Part shown: in pieces, positions 43,612 to 51,343 of the stretch | Numbering within the stretch: position 1 is the stretch's first letter | How the letters are laid out: every line of letters starts with the position of its first letter | Source: Chlamydiota bacterium | GTDB lineage: Bacteria > Chlamydiota > Chlamydiia > Chlamydiales > Parachlamydiaceae | DNA length: 64,000 bases | Assembly (NCBI GenBank): GCA_013287815.1 | Contig: JABDDC010000003.1 | Span: forward strand, 1-64,000 | Direction: 5' to 3' | Translations under genes and position numbers: made by a program | Notes under the pieces: model-generated | Told to the model about the DNA's origin: nothing | Databases searched by the model: none | Seen by the model: the letters and a program-made list of their open reading frames with translations, nothing else

Positions 43612-44634
43612 ATGAATAATTTTAATTTTAACTCTTTTCTTTTTTTTCTGGTTTTTTCCCTTTTATGCACATCTGCAAATGCAAGGGAACCTGGTTCTTT
43701 GAGGATTAATCTCATCTCTCACAGTTTAGATAATGGCGCCGGTAAACAAGTCGATGTCTCGATCTTAAAAGAAGGATTAGAGAGCTTAGGCCATCGTGTC
43801 AAACTCTTTGATTATTTAAAGGTAAACGGGATCGCCTCTTCAGACATTAACATCTTTCTCGCTCAATATAAATCGGAGTGGTTTCCAAAAGGAAAGTTAA
43901 ATTGGTTTATTCCCAATCCTGAATGTTTGCGTGCAAAATTGGAAGACCTGAAAAAATTTGATTTAATACTCTGTAAAACACAAGAAAGTTTAAGAATTTT
44001 TAAACCTATCGGTAAAGATGTTTATTATTTAGGATTTACAAGTATCGATTGTTTTAATCCAAGTCTGCAAAAGGATTACTCAAGCCATCTTCATGTTGCA
44101 GGCAAAAGCCCTTTGAAGGGTAGCGAAAGTATTTTAAAAGCTTGGAGGAGGGATCCAACCTTACCGAACTTGACAATGATCAGGCATAGCAGGTCAACAA
44201 AAATAACACAATTTGCAGATAATGTAAATATCATAAATAAAAGAATTGCTAGTCACTCTTTATTATCACTGCAAAATGAATGTGGCGTCCACTTATGTCC
44301 AAGTAAAGCAGAAGGGTTTGGCCATTATATCATGGAAGCGATGTCAGCTGAAGCGATTGTCATTACCACAGATGCGCCTCCTATGAATGAATTTATCAAA
44401 GATAAAAGATGCCTTGTCAAATATAAGCGCAAGGGAAAGAAGAATTACGGCGTTACGTATTTTGTGGATGAAAAAATATTAGCAGAAACGGTGAGGCAAT
44501 TGCAGCAACTTTCTGCTGAGGAAAAGCAAAGCATCGGCCAGCTTAATCGGGAAGAATATCTCAGAAGGGCTGCCGAATTCAAAGAGAATTTAGAAAGGCT
44601 CATGAAAAAGGCTCTGCTAGATCTCTCTTCATAA
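43612..44634 (+). CDS. Exported GT4-type glycosyltransferase
   Basis: A Sec signal (FLFFLVFSLLCTSANA, cleavage near residue 25) precedes a GT-B fold. The C-terminal half has HLCPSKAEGFGHYIMEAMSA with the E-x7-E motif of GT4 enzymes, followed by VITTDAPPMNEFI. The N-terminal half (RINLISHSLDNGAGKQVDV) shows a short G-rich acceptor loop. Glycosyltransferases with export signals are unusual, as nucleotide sugars are normally cytoplasmic; a role in the host secretory pathway or inclusion lumen is conceivable. Confidence 0.8.
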   Translation: MNNFNFNSFLFFLVFSLLCTSANAREPGSLRINLISHSLDNGAGKQVDVSILKEGLESLGHRVKLFDYLKVNGIASSDINIFLAQYKSEWFPKGKLNWFIPNPECLRAKLEDLKKFDLILCKTQESLRIFKPIGKDVYYLGFTSIDCFNPSLQKDYSSHLHVAGKSPLKGSESILKAWRRDPTLPNLTMIRHSRSTKITQFADNVNIINKRIASHSLLSLQNECGVHLCPSKAEGFGHYIMEAMSAEAIVITTDAPPMNEFIKDKRCLVKYKRKGKKNYGVTYFVDEKILAETVRQLQQLSAEEKQSIGQLNREEYLRRAAEFKENLERLMKKALLDLSS

Positions 44635-44635
44635 T

Positions 44636-44751
44636 CCTTTCTGCTCTATATCTTGCCCATCTTAACCATCCTAACCATCCTTTCTGCTCTATATCTTGCC
44701 CATCTTAACCATCCTAACCATCCTTTCTGCTCTATATCTTGCCCATCTTAC
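44636..44751. repeat. 43-base tandem repeat, 2.7 copies
   Basis: Units of 43 bases start at 44636, 44679 and 44722 (CCTTTCTGCTCTATATCTTG and onward), the third cut at about 30 bases. The third unit includes the last codons and stop of the minus-strand gene at 44732, so the array grew from the 3' end of that gene. Shorter AACCATCCT words recur inside each unit. Confidence 0.92.
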
Positions 44752-45607
44752 ATCCGGCATCCCCTTCTAATCGCCGTTTCTTAAATAATTGTCTCCAATA
44801 TTGTTTCATAGGTGGAGAAAGACAAGGGAGTAATCCCTTAAATTTAACATCTTCGTAAAAAGATTGTGTATCAACAAAGGCGATTTTACCATCCAGACAA
44901 TACGGAGCATTCGTTGGCCTGGTACAGTCTCGTAGTCCAAGCTCTGTAGTCACTACATATAAAGCCTTGAGCAATTCCTCTGTCGTATCATTGAGCCAAT
45001 GGTGAATATTTTCTTCTAATTCGTAGATGTTCATATCCTCTTCAATTAAGATGAACATTTTGTGCAAAGATTTTGCTTGAGGCGAAGGCTCGTCCGGAAG
45101 AAGATAAATCCATTTTCTGGGAACCTTAAAAATACTTTCGTAGTGATGGGCTTCAATTGATGCTTGAATAAGTCGAGACCCCCTCACTCTTTTGATCCAA
45201 TAATAATGTTCCGGTTGATTCTCATGGTATTTTTGTTCATCCAGATATGCTTTAATCACATAACCTTTTAGTTTGGGATGCCTTGTAACAATGATGTGCG
45301 TATGATGCTGTGGGATTGCATGGTCAAAGCCAGCCGCAATCATTGACTCCATGTTGTAGATAGCCCGCGAAGAGGAAAAAATTTCATCGAGTGTGTTTTT
45401 TGCTGGATGATCATCCGGCAAAAGAAAATCAAAAACTTGACTCCAAACCTTATCACTTACATGGATACTTGGAGAAGTCGAATGGATATTATCGACAGAT
45501 TGATCAAAAGGTGTTTTTTTTCTGACCAAATCATTATCTGCTTCAATTCCACTTACATGGCTGATCAGAAAAACAATAAAAAGAAAAAGTTTTCTCGGCT
45601 TATTCAA
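44732..45607 (-). CDS. Exported kinase-like protein, paralogue 2
   Basis: A 291-residue paralogue of the protein at 40185, sharing SPSI-V-SD at the mature start, DDHP, the KGYVIKAYLD strand with K119, GSRLIQASI, the W-Y/I-YLLPD strand and FILIEEDMNI. The catalytic-loop equivalent reads GLRDCTRPTNAPYCLDG with D227 and N233, one residue longer than the standard D-x4-N, and D246 in IAFVDTQ. The signal peptide is LFLFIVFLISHVSG. The loop insertion leaves activity in doubt. Confidence 0.7.
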   Translation of the reverse strand: MNKPRKLFLFIVFLISHVSGIEADNDLVRKKTPFDQSVDNIHSTSPSIHVSDKVWSQVFDFLLPDDHPAKNTLDEIFSSSRAIYNMESMIAAGFDHAIPQHHTHIIVTRHPKLKGYVIKAYLDEQKYHENQPEHYYWIKRVRGSRLIQASIEAHHYESIFKVPRKWIYLLPDEPSPQAKSLHKMFILIEEDMNIYELEENIHHWLNDTTEELLKALYVVTTELGLRDCTRPTNAPYCLDGKIAFVDTQSFYEDVKFKGLLPCLSPPMKQYWRQLFKKRRLEGDAGCKMGKI

Positions 45608-45629
45608 CTTAAATCTGGCTCCTGACTTC

Positions 45630-48008
45630 TTATCTTTGGGCTGTATTGCTCACCTGGAAGGGACGCATCATCATGTTATCTTCATGATCGATGATATGGC
45701 AATGCCAAACATAGCCGCTGCCTCCGGGGTAACCAAAACCATCATTCTTGACACCCAACTTGGCTGTTGGATCAAACGCAAACCGATTTTCTCCTGCCGA
45801 TACCCTTCCAACAGGAATATCTTGTGGTGACCATCGAACCACCAGCCGGGTAACAGTGCCTGGAAACATTTTTAAAGTGTCTTTCCAGCCAAATTCATTG
45901 GGGTCGCATCCAAAAGCAGGCCCAGTTAAAAATGGGGTTACATCCGGGTTGCCTCCTAACTTAGGCGTGCTCAAGTAGAGGAATGGGGGCCCATAGCTGT
46001 AGACTGTTCCTGGTGGAACAGTAGACGGACGATTGGGATTATTATTCCAGGCTGTTTCATACAGATCTCGATAAGACCCTGTACAAGTGAAAGGGGGGAC
46101 GATATTTCCTACATAAAACACCTGTCTGTTAAGAACCTGGAATTGAATAAGGTGAATATGGATGGGATGAGCATCTGGAGTTAGATTGACGATCTCCCAA
46201 ATTTCCGTTGAACCCACTTGAGGCAATTCGGTCACATAGATCGATCCATTGTTATAAGAAACTGAATCGGGAAGGGGCTCATTGGTGTAGGGATTGATGC
46301 CGTCATAGCTTGTGTTGTTGCACAAGACAACGACGGGGGCGGTGGAGTAGGGATCTTCCTGTTCGATCAATACCAAGCTGCGAGTCAAGTTTGGAACAAC
46401 CCCCGGAGCCAATCCTCCCGTGCCGTCAGCTAATCTTACTATAGCGTTGTCACCGACGCGAAGGGTAGCGCCGGGAACAGCCGGATTAAAGCTCTCATCG
46501 GGAGATGATAGTGGCTTCGTGACCCTAAACTGCATGATTAACCCCTCCACATTGGGATCCATCTGTGTGCCCCCGCTTGGAAATGGGGCTGGGGCGTCAT
46601 TATTCACTGTGATGTGCTGCCCTTCATATCCTGAAAAATCGATAATGATATCCATCCGTTCTCCTGGAGCAAAAAATAATCTTGGGTCCTGGAACACCGG
46701 TCCCAGGTTAGGATCATCCGGAGGACATAGATCGGAAGGGTTATAAGTATAAGGGACAAAGCTGTTAATATTCACGGGAGTATCAAGCAACCCGCCATCG
46801 GTCCCGATCTGCCAGACGAGAGGTGGTTCATCGCTAGAATCGGTCGTCAAATAGAGGGCCAATATCCTGGCATTAGATGCATCAAGTAAGCGGAAACGAT
46901 AGCGGCGCGGCTCCACTTCCAGGTAAGGCCAACTTTTTCCGTTGACAACCATGACATCGCCAAAGAATTCGGGAATGGCGTAAGGGTTGATGTCGGGATT
47001 GCCTGGAGGACCGTTAAGGCCCGCTGTCAACGGATTTCCGTCAGGGAAAAACAGTTGACCATAGGTGTCAAATTGGCGGTCTGACATGACCATTTCAATT
47101 TCATAATTATGGCCAGGCAATGGAGGAGAGACGGAAGATTCCGGCTCTCCGCGAATAAAGTAAAACCCTGCTTCACCTGCAAATACGTTTAGACGTGTTT
47201 CTCCAAGGACGTGATCGTGGAACCACAAAGTTGTCGCAGGCTGCGTATTAGGATATATGTTTTTATTGGTGACAAAAGAGACTCCCTTAAGTTTTTTGTG
47301 GGGTGTGAACCAGGAATTGGGATCTCCATCAGAATATGAAGGCGTTTCAGAGCCATGCAAATGGACCACCATGGGTTGCGGCCCTTCATAAATGCCGGGA
47401 TTGCCTTGCGGCATGCCTGTGCCAAAGGGATAGACGGTAGGATCATATAAATCAAATCCTTGTCCGAACTGAGGCCAATTTAAAGGATTTGCCCACTGGA
47501 AGCTGAGATCTACTGTCAGGAATTTTTGCATTAGAGGCCCGGCTAACTTTCGGCCTTTTTTATCAACAAATGGTCTTAAGTGGTTTTTGTATTTGACCTT
47601 AGTTTTGACTCCCCGCTTTGCAACGATGGTATGAGCTGGGTAGGAGGGGCCATAGGTATTTTTTCCATCGCTCATTTTATAACCCCACATGTAAGTCCCT
47701 TTTTTGGGGTTGATAGTAAAAAGGGGTTTTCCGGTCTTAACAGATTTATATGTGACAGATTTAGGTAATTTTTTATAAAAACTTTCAGGCAGGATCTTTT
47801 GTTGAAATTCTTCGGCAGTCACTGTAAGATTTCTAGTACCATCAAGACGTTTTCCGTTAAATGTGGTAAGGGGTTCTACAAATTTGGGGATAGAGGCTCC
47901 ATCAATGACATATTGTTGTACTTGTTGATTGGCAGCCATATAAGCGGTAATAGGTCCAAAAATTACGGCAAAGGTCATCCATATTTTTTTGTGGATCATG
48001 AATTTCAT
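45630..48008 (-). CDS. Exported multicopper oxidase (CotA/bilirubin-oxidase-like)
   Basis: The 792-residue protein has all four copper motifs in order: VVHLHGSETPS, TTLWFHDHVLGE, AHPIHIHLIQFQVL and YVWHCHIIDHEDNMMMRPF, where the final M would be the type 1 copper axial ligand. The layout (three cupredoxin domains) fits spore-coat laccase and bilirubin oxidase. An N-terminal signal (FAVIFGPITAYMAANQQ) sends it outward. It is longer than usual because of a 120-residue N-terminal part and inserted loops. It could oxidise phenolics, metals or bilins. A small Cys-containing peptide is encoded just upstream. Confidence 0.93.
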   Translation of the reverse strand: MKFMIHKKIWMTFAVIFGPITAYMAANQQVQQYVIDGASIPKFVEPLTTFNGKRLDGTRNLTVTAEEFQQKILPESFYKKLPKSVTYKSVKTGKPLFTINPKKGTYMWGYKMSDGKNTYGPSYPAHTIVAKRGVKTKVKYKNHLRPFVDKKGRKLAGPLMQKFLTVDLSFQWANPLNWPQFGQGFDLYDPTVYPFGTGMPQGNPGIYEGPQPMVVHLHGSETPSYSDGDPNSWFTPHKKLKGVSFVTNKNIYPNTQPATTLWFHDHVLGETRLNVFAGEAGFYFIRGEPESSVSPPLPGHNYEIEMVMSDRQFDTYGQLFFPDGNPLTAGLNGPPGNPDINPYAIPEFFGDVMVVNGKSWPYLEVEPRRYRFRLLDASNARILALYLTTDSSDEPPLVWQIGTDGGLLDTPVNINSFVPYTYNPSDLCPPDDPNLGPVFQDPRLFFAPGERMDIIIDFSGYEGQHITVNNDAPAPFPSGGTQMDPNVEGLIMQFRVTKPLSSPDESFNPAVPGATLRVGDNAIVRLADGTGGLAPGVVPNLTRSLVLIEQEDPYSTAPVVVLCNNTSYDGINPYTNEPLPDSVSYNNGSIYVTELPQVGSTEIWEIVNLTPDAHPIHIHLIQFQVLNRQVFYVGNIVPPFTCTGSYRDLYETAWNNNPNRPSTVPPGTVYSYGPPFLYLSTPKLGGNPDVTPFLTGPAFGCDPNEFGWKDTLKMFPGTVTRLVVRWSPQDIPVGRVSAGENRFAFDPTAKLGVKNDGFGYPGGSGYVWHCHIIDHEDNMMMRPFQVSNTAQR

Positions 48009-48024
48009 TTTCTTTTCTCTTTAT

Positions 48025-48243
48025 TTAGCTATTTGTATTCGGTGTTTGTTCAGGCGGCGGTGTGGGACATTTAAGTGGTCCGGGAGGTTTTGCTCGGCGG
48101 CAGCGAGGACAAGCGTATGTTTGTCCTAGATTGGTCGTACATGATTCTGAAGAAGTGTTATAGGCAACGCTAGAAGCATCACTAGCTTCCAGTAATGCGG
48201 TGCAGAATACAAGACTAAAGACTATAAAATAGAAATGCTTCAT
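48025..48243 (-). CDS. Small exported Cys-containing peptide
   Basis: A 72-residue protein with a clean signal peptide (FIVFSLVFCTALLEA) and a short mature part containing CTTNL, CPRCRRAKPPGPLKC and a proline-rich tail (PTPPPEQTP). The C-P-x-C pair could bind metal or form disulfides. It lies 16 bases upstream of the oxidase gene in the same direction, so copper delivery or a structural partner role is plausible, but unproven. Confidence 0.6.
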   Translation of the reverse strand: MKHFYFIVFSLVFCTALLEASDASSVAYNTSSESCTTNLGQTYACPRCRRAKPPGPLKCPTPPPEQTPNTNS

Positions 48244-48401
48244 AACTCGTCCCTTGTTGCAGATTATTTATTTGTATAAGACAAACAAAATGATTTTGTC
48301 AATGCGAATTTTTTCGTCTCAATCGCCGTTTCCAGGTTTAACGTTGCTAACAAAAGGAGAGACTTGCTATATGAATTTATACTTGGAATAAGGAGAGAAT
48401 T

Positions 48402-49709
48402 ATGTCTTATATGGATATTCTTTGGGGTCCGGTTAACTGGTGGTACCAAACCGAAAAGCCTCTACACCTCCAACAGCTGGACGCTTTCCGCAAAGGGACC
48501 AGAAACTTCGAGGAAGATCAGGTCAATTGTGCGATGTCTGCGTTAGTGGAGAAAGTAGAATGGGATCTCAACATACTAGCTGCAGCAGATCTTGAATACT
48601 ACGATACATTTAAGTACCGGGTGACATGGTTATCTTTTTCGACCTATTATTTTACACATCAAACTGCCAAAGATGTATTGGGAAGAATCTGTAAGTTCAT
48701 TTTATCATTTCCGCTAATATCGGGTGTCAAGACAAAGATTGAAAAGGGGGTTGACAAAGACTATCAGCAACTTGGGTATATTTCTAATTATCCACCGGTC
48801 TATAGCGAGGAACTGGTCAGTCAATTTTACCGCGACCTTCTTAAGGTATCTAAGAATGATCAACGTGTCATTAAATCCCTCATCATTACACATGACATCA
48901 GCCTGAACATCTTTATAGCCATTTCAGAAAATGCTGAAGGATTGACTTCTCTAGAAGCAACAGTAGAGTCAAAAAACTTGGATAAAAATCCGAAATTCTT
49001 AAAAGCCCTGTCGGAATTTCCAGTAATAAAAACTCTTAAGATTTCGGCCGATCTTCATGATTTTCATGTCAAAACCATTGTCGCTTCTTCTCCCTTGATC
49101 GAAGATTTAGACCTGGCAGGCAATCCAAAGCTAGGAAGAGGCGCTTTATTAGACATTGCGAAATTAACGCATCTGGTCCACTTAAAGGTCAGATGCCTAA
49201 ATCCATTCGATAAGACACCCTTGCTTGAAGGGGTAGTTTTTGCTAGCATGCTGCAGACTTTCTATTTGGGAAGCGATTACTGCATCCTCACTCCATTTAC
49301 AATCAAAGATCTCACACATGCGGTGCCAAAGAATTTGCAATTGCTTTTTCTTGACAATTTAAAACTCGATCCGCAAGAACTTTCTCTGCTTTCCCATTTT
49401 TCATCTCTACAATATCTTTCTGTACATAACTATATTATGTCTGATGGTAAATTGATCAGAACAATAGCTGCAGCATTGCCACAACTAATAGGATTATCCC
49501 TTAAAAATTGGTGGATTTATAAAGAGGAAATTAAAGAAATTCCAAACTTTAAAGGTTTGAAGTCTATTAAACTTGGAAATTTCCAGGGATGTGAAGGATT
49601 CAGAGCATCTTTCGATGATTTGAAATCTAAAAACCCATCAATTACCAACCTTCAAGTGACTCTCGTCAACAATCAACCTATCGATAGGTTTTTATGTTTC
49701 AGTTCTTGA
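48402..49709 (+). CDS. Leucine-rich repeat protein
   Basis: From about residue 190 to 420 irregular leucine-rich repeats are visible (LIEDLDLAGNPKLGRGALL, LTHLVHLKVRC, LQLLFLDNLKLDPQELSLL, SSLQYLSVHNY, LIGLSLKNWWI), each 24-28 residues. The first 180 residues are helical and unknown, with no signal peptide. An AAGGAGAGAATT site supports the start. Such proteins in intracellular bacteria often bind host proteins; an effector role is possible. Confidence 0.75.
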   Translation: MSYMDILWGPVNWWYQTEKPLHLQQLDAFRKGTRNFEEDQVNCAMSALVEKVEWDLNILAAADLEYYDTFKYRVTWLSFSTYYFTHQTAKDVLGRICKFILSFPLISGVKTKIEKGVDKDYQQLGYISNYPPVYSEELVSQFYRDLLKVSKNDQRVIKSLIITHDISLNIFIAISENAEGLTSLEATVESKNLDKNPKFLKALSEFPVIKTLKISADLHDFHVKTIVASSPLIEDLDLAGNPKLGRGALLDIAKLTHLVHLKVRCLNPFDKTPLLEGVVFASMLQTFYLGSDYCILTPFTIKDLTHAVPKNLQLLFLDNLKLDPQELSLLSHFSSLQYLSVHNYIMSDGKLIRTIAAALPQLIGLSLKNWWIYKEEIKEIPNFKGLKSIKLGNFQGCEGFRASFDDLKSKNPSITNLQVTLVNNQPIDRFLCFSS

Positions 49710-49733
49710 CTGCTATTTGAAAAAAGATACAAT
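49706..49733 (+). promoter_or_regulatory. Sigma-70-type promoter of the sulfotransferase at 49761
   Basis: TTGACT (49706-49711) and TACAAT (49728-49733), spacer 16 bases, 27 bases before the ATG. Confidence 0.6.
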
Positions 49734-49760
49734 TGATTCCTATAAAAGGATAGGTTACCA

Positions 49761-50705
49761 ATGTCATCTTTAATAAAGAATCTGCTATGTTCTGTCTTAA
49801 GTCTACCCGTCTTAGCATTTATCTGGATTTATACTGATGGATTTACACGTGAAACAGCGAATGTTTCGCCTGGAAAACCGGAAGAATTTGCCTTATTCAC
49901 CATGCCAAAAACCGGTACGCATTTATTAAGGCCTCTGCTTGAAAACCTGACCGATAAAAAATCCATTTCATACTGGTGTCAGGAAGTCGATTGCCCTAAA
50001 ACGTATCTATACGATAAAAATCTGACTAATTTATTAATGTTATTGCCCAATGTACTGCAGCCTTACTGGCTCAATCAACCAATTCCTTCGAAGACATTTA
50101 TTTCTGTACTGAACAATTTAGAATATAGTGATGGTTTTTTAGTCACCCATGCCCCTTTTTCCACTGAGATGGAAAAAATATGTAAGGAACGAAAATGCGT
50201 TGTCTTTTTTCTGATCAGAGATCCACGTGATTGGGTCATTTCAGTCATTAAGCATCCTCCTATTTCCGGAATTGATATTTATGGCGCACCGATAGGTGAT
50301 AACCACTTCCAGTCTTTAGATTTCAATAAAAAGATCGATTATATCATTAAAGGGACAGAGTGGTATTATTCTTGTTTGGAAGTGTTTAATCTGTTCTTAG
50401 GTTGGAAAAATTCTTCCGTCTGCTGCCCCCTTCGTTTTGAAGCCCTTTTAGGACCCCGAGGGGGCTACACAGAGCAAGAACAACTGGTAGAGTTGAGAAA
50501 GATCCCTCAGGCTTTGCATCTGGATGTTTCAGACGACAGGCTTTTAGAAGCTTTCAAGATGTCTTTCGGAAAAGGAACTGTCTTCGTTAAAGGAAAAGCC
50601 GGAAATTGGAAAGAGTCTTTTACTGAGGGTCAAAAAAACCTTTTTAAAGAACATCTAGGAGATGTATTGATTGAGCTCGGCTACGAAAATGACTATAACT
50701 GGTAA
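49761..50705 (+). CDS. Sulfotransferase-domain protein with N-terminal anchor or signal
   Basis: The N terminus NLLCSVLSLPVLAFIWIYT is a signal anchor or uncleaved signal. The catalytic part has FALFTMPKTGTHLLRPLLE (P-K-T-G-T-x phosphosulfate loop), FLVTHAPFS, and VVFFLIRDPRDWVISVI (R-D-P-R-D-x-x-x-S). VRFEALLGP-like LRFEALLGPRGG corresponds to the R-Y-E-D segment. The fourth sulfotransferase-like gene of the cluster. Catalytic motifs look intact. Confidence 0.85.
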   Translation: MSSLIKNLLCSVLSLPVLAFIWIYTDGFTRETANVSPGKPEEFALFTMPKTGTHLLRPLLENLTDKKSISYWCQEVDCPKTYLYDKNLTNLLMLLPNVLQPYWLNQPIPSKTFISVLNNLEYSDGFLVTHAPFSTEMEKICKERKCVVFFLIRDPRDWVISVIKHPPISGIDIYGAPIGDNHFQSLDFNKKIDYIIKGTEWYYSCLEVFNLFLGWKNSSVCCPLRFEALLGPRGGYTEQEQLVELRKIPQALHLDVSDDRLLEAFKMSFGKGTVFVKGKAGNWKESFTEGQKNLFKEHLGDVLIELGYENDYNW

Positions 50706-50735
50706 AAGCCATCAGCTTAACCGGCTTTTACTTTA
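50702..50735 (+). terminator. Terminator after the sulfotransferase gene
   Basis: GTAAAAGCC and GGCTTTTAC form a perfect 9-bp stem with a 12-base loop, overlapping the stop codon and followed by TTTA. Confidence 0.6.
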
Positions 50736-50772
50736 CTTGCTCTTTTTCCTGAGAAATAGATACAATTGATAC

Positions 50773-51279
50773 ATGTACAATATCTCTAACTTCCTTTCGT
50801 TATTACGGGCTCCCCTGGCATTTCTATTTATTATCGACCAACCTTATTTGCGTTTTGTAGTGGTGCTGCTAGCGATGGCCACAGACTTTCTTGATGGCTA
50901 TCTGGCCAGGCGCTGGAAGATGACTAGCCAGGTGGGCGCGATCCTTGATCCTGTTACCGATAAGTTATTTGTTATTATTGCAGCCAGCGTCATGATTCAG
51001 GAAGGAAAACTTGAAATCTGGCAAGCGCTGACCATGCTATCACGCGACTTTGCTGTCCTATTATTCGGATTCTATCTTTTCACGATCGGTGCCTGGCAAA
51101 GCTTTAAAATCCAATCGATCTGGACAGGCAAGATCACCACCACCCTTCAGTTTTTCGTGCTGCTCAGTCTGATCTTCAACTTACATATACCAATCTATGC
51201 CTTCATCATCTTTATAGCCTTGGGTATGATTGCCTTCATTGAACTTTATGCAATAAAATTAAGAGCTGAGGGTGTTTAA
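50773..51279 (+). CDS. pgsA: CDP-diacylglycerol-glycerol-3-phosphate phosphatidyltransferase
   Basis: A 168-residue CDP-alcohol phosphotransferase with the full signature in FLDGYLARRWKM then GAILDPVTDK (D-G-x2-A-R-x8-G-x3-D-x3-D) and four to five membrane helices. It makes phosphatidylglycerol phosphate. TTGCTC (50737) and TACAAT (50761-50766) end only six bases before the ATG, and there is no ribosome-binding site, so the mRNA may be leaderless. Confidence 0.93.
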   Translation: MYNISNFLSLLRAPLAFLFIIDQPYLRFVVVLLAMATDFLDGYLARRWKMTSQVGAILDPVTDKLFVIIAASVMIQEGKLEIWQALTMLSRDFAVLLFGFYLFTIGAWQSFKIQSIWTGKITTTLQFFVLLSLIFNLHIPIYAFIIFIALGMIAFIELYAIKLRAEGV

Positions 51280-51286
51280 TTCCCTG

Positions 51287-51320
51287 GCACAGGTCTACCC
51301 TGGTCTGGATAGACCTGTGC
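51287..51320. terminator. Convergent terminator between pgsA and the ntt gene
   Basis: GCACAGGTCTA and TAGACCTGTGC form a perfect 11-bp stem with a 12-base loop. It lies between two converging genes; T-runs are absent, so efficiency is uncertain. Confidence 0.6.
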
Positions 51321-51343
51321 TAACCGGATAGGCACGGTTTATT

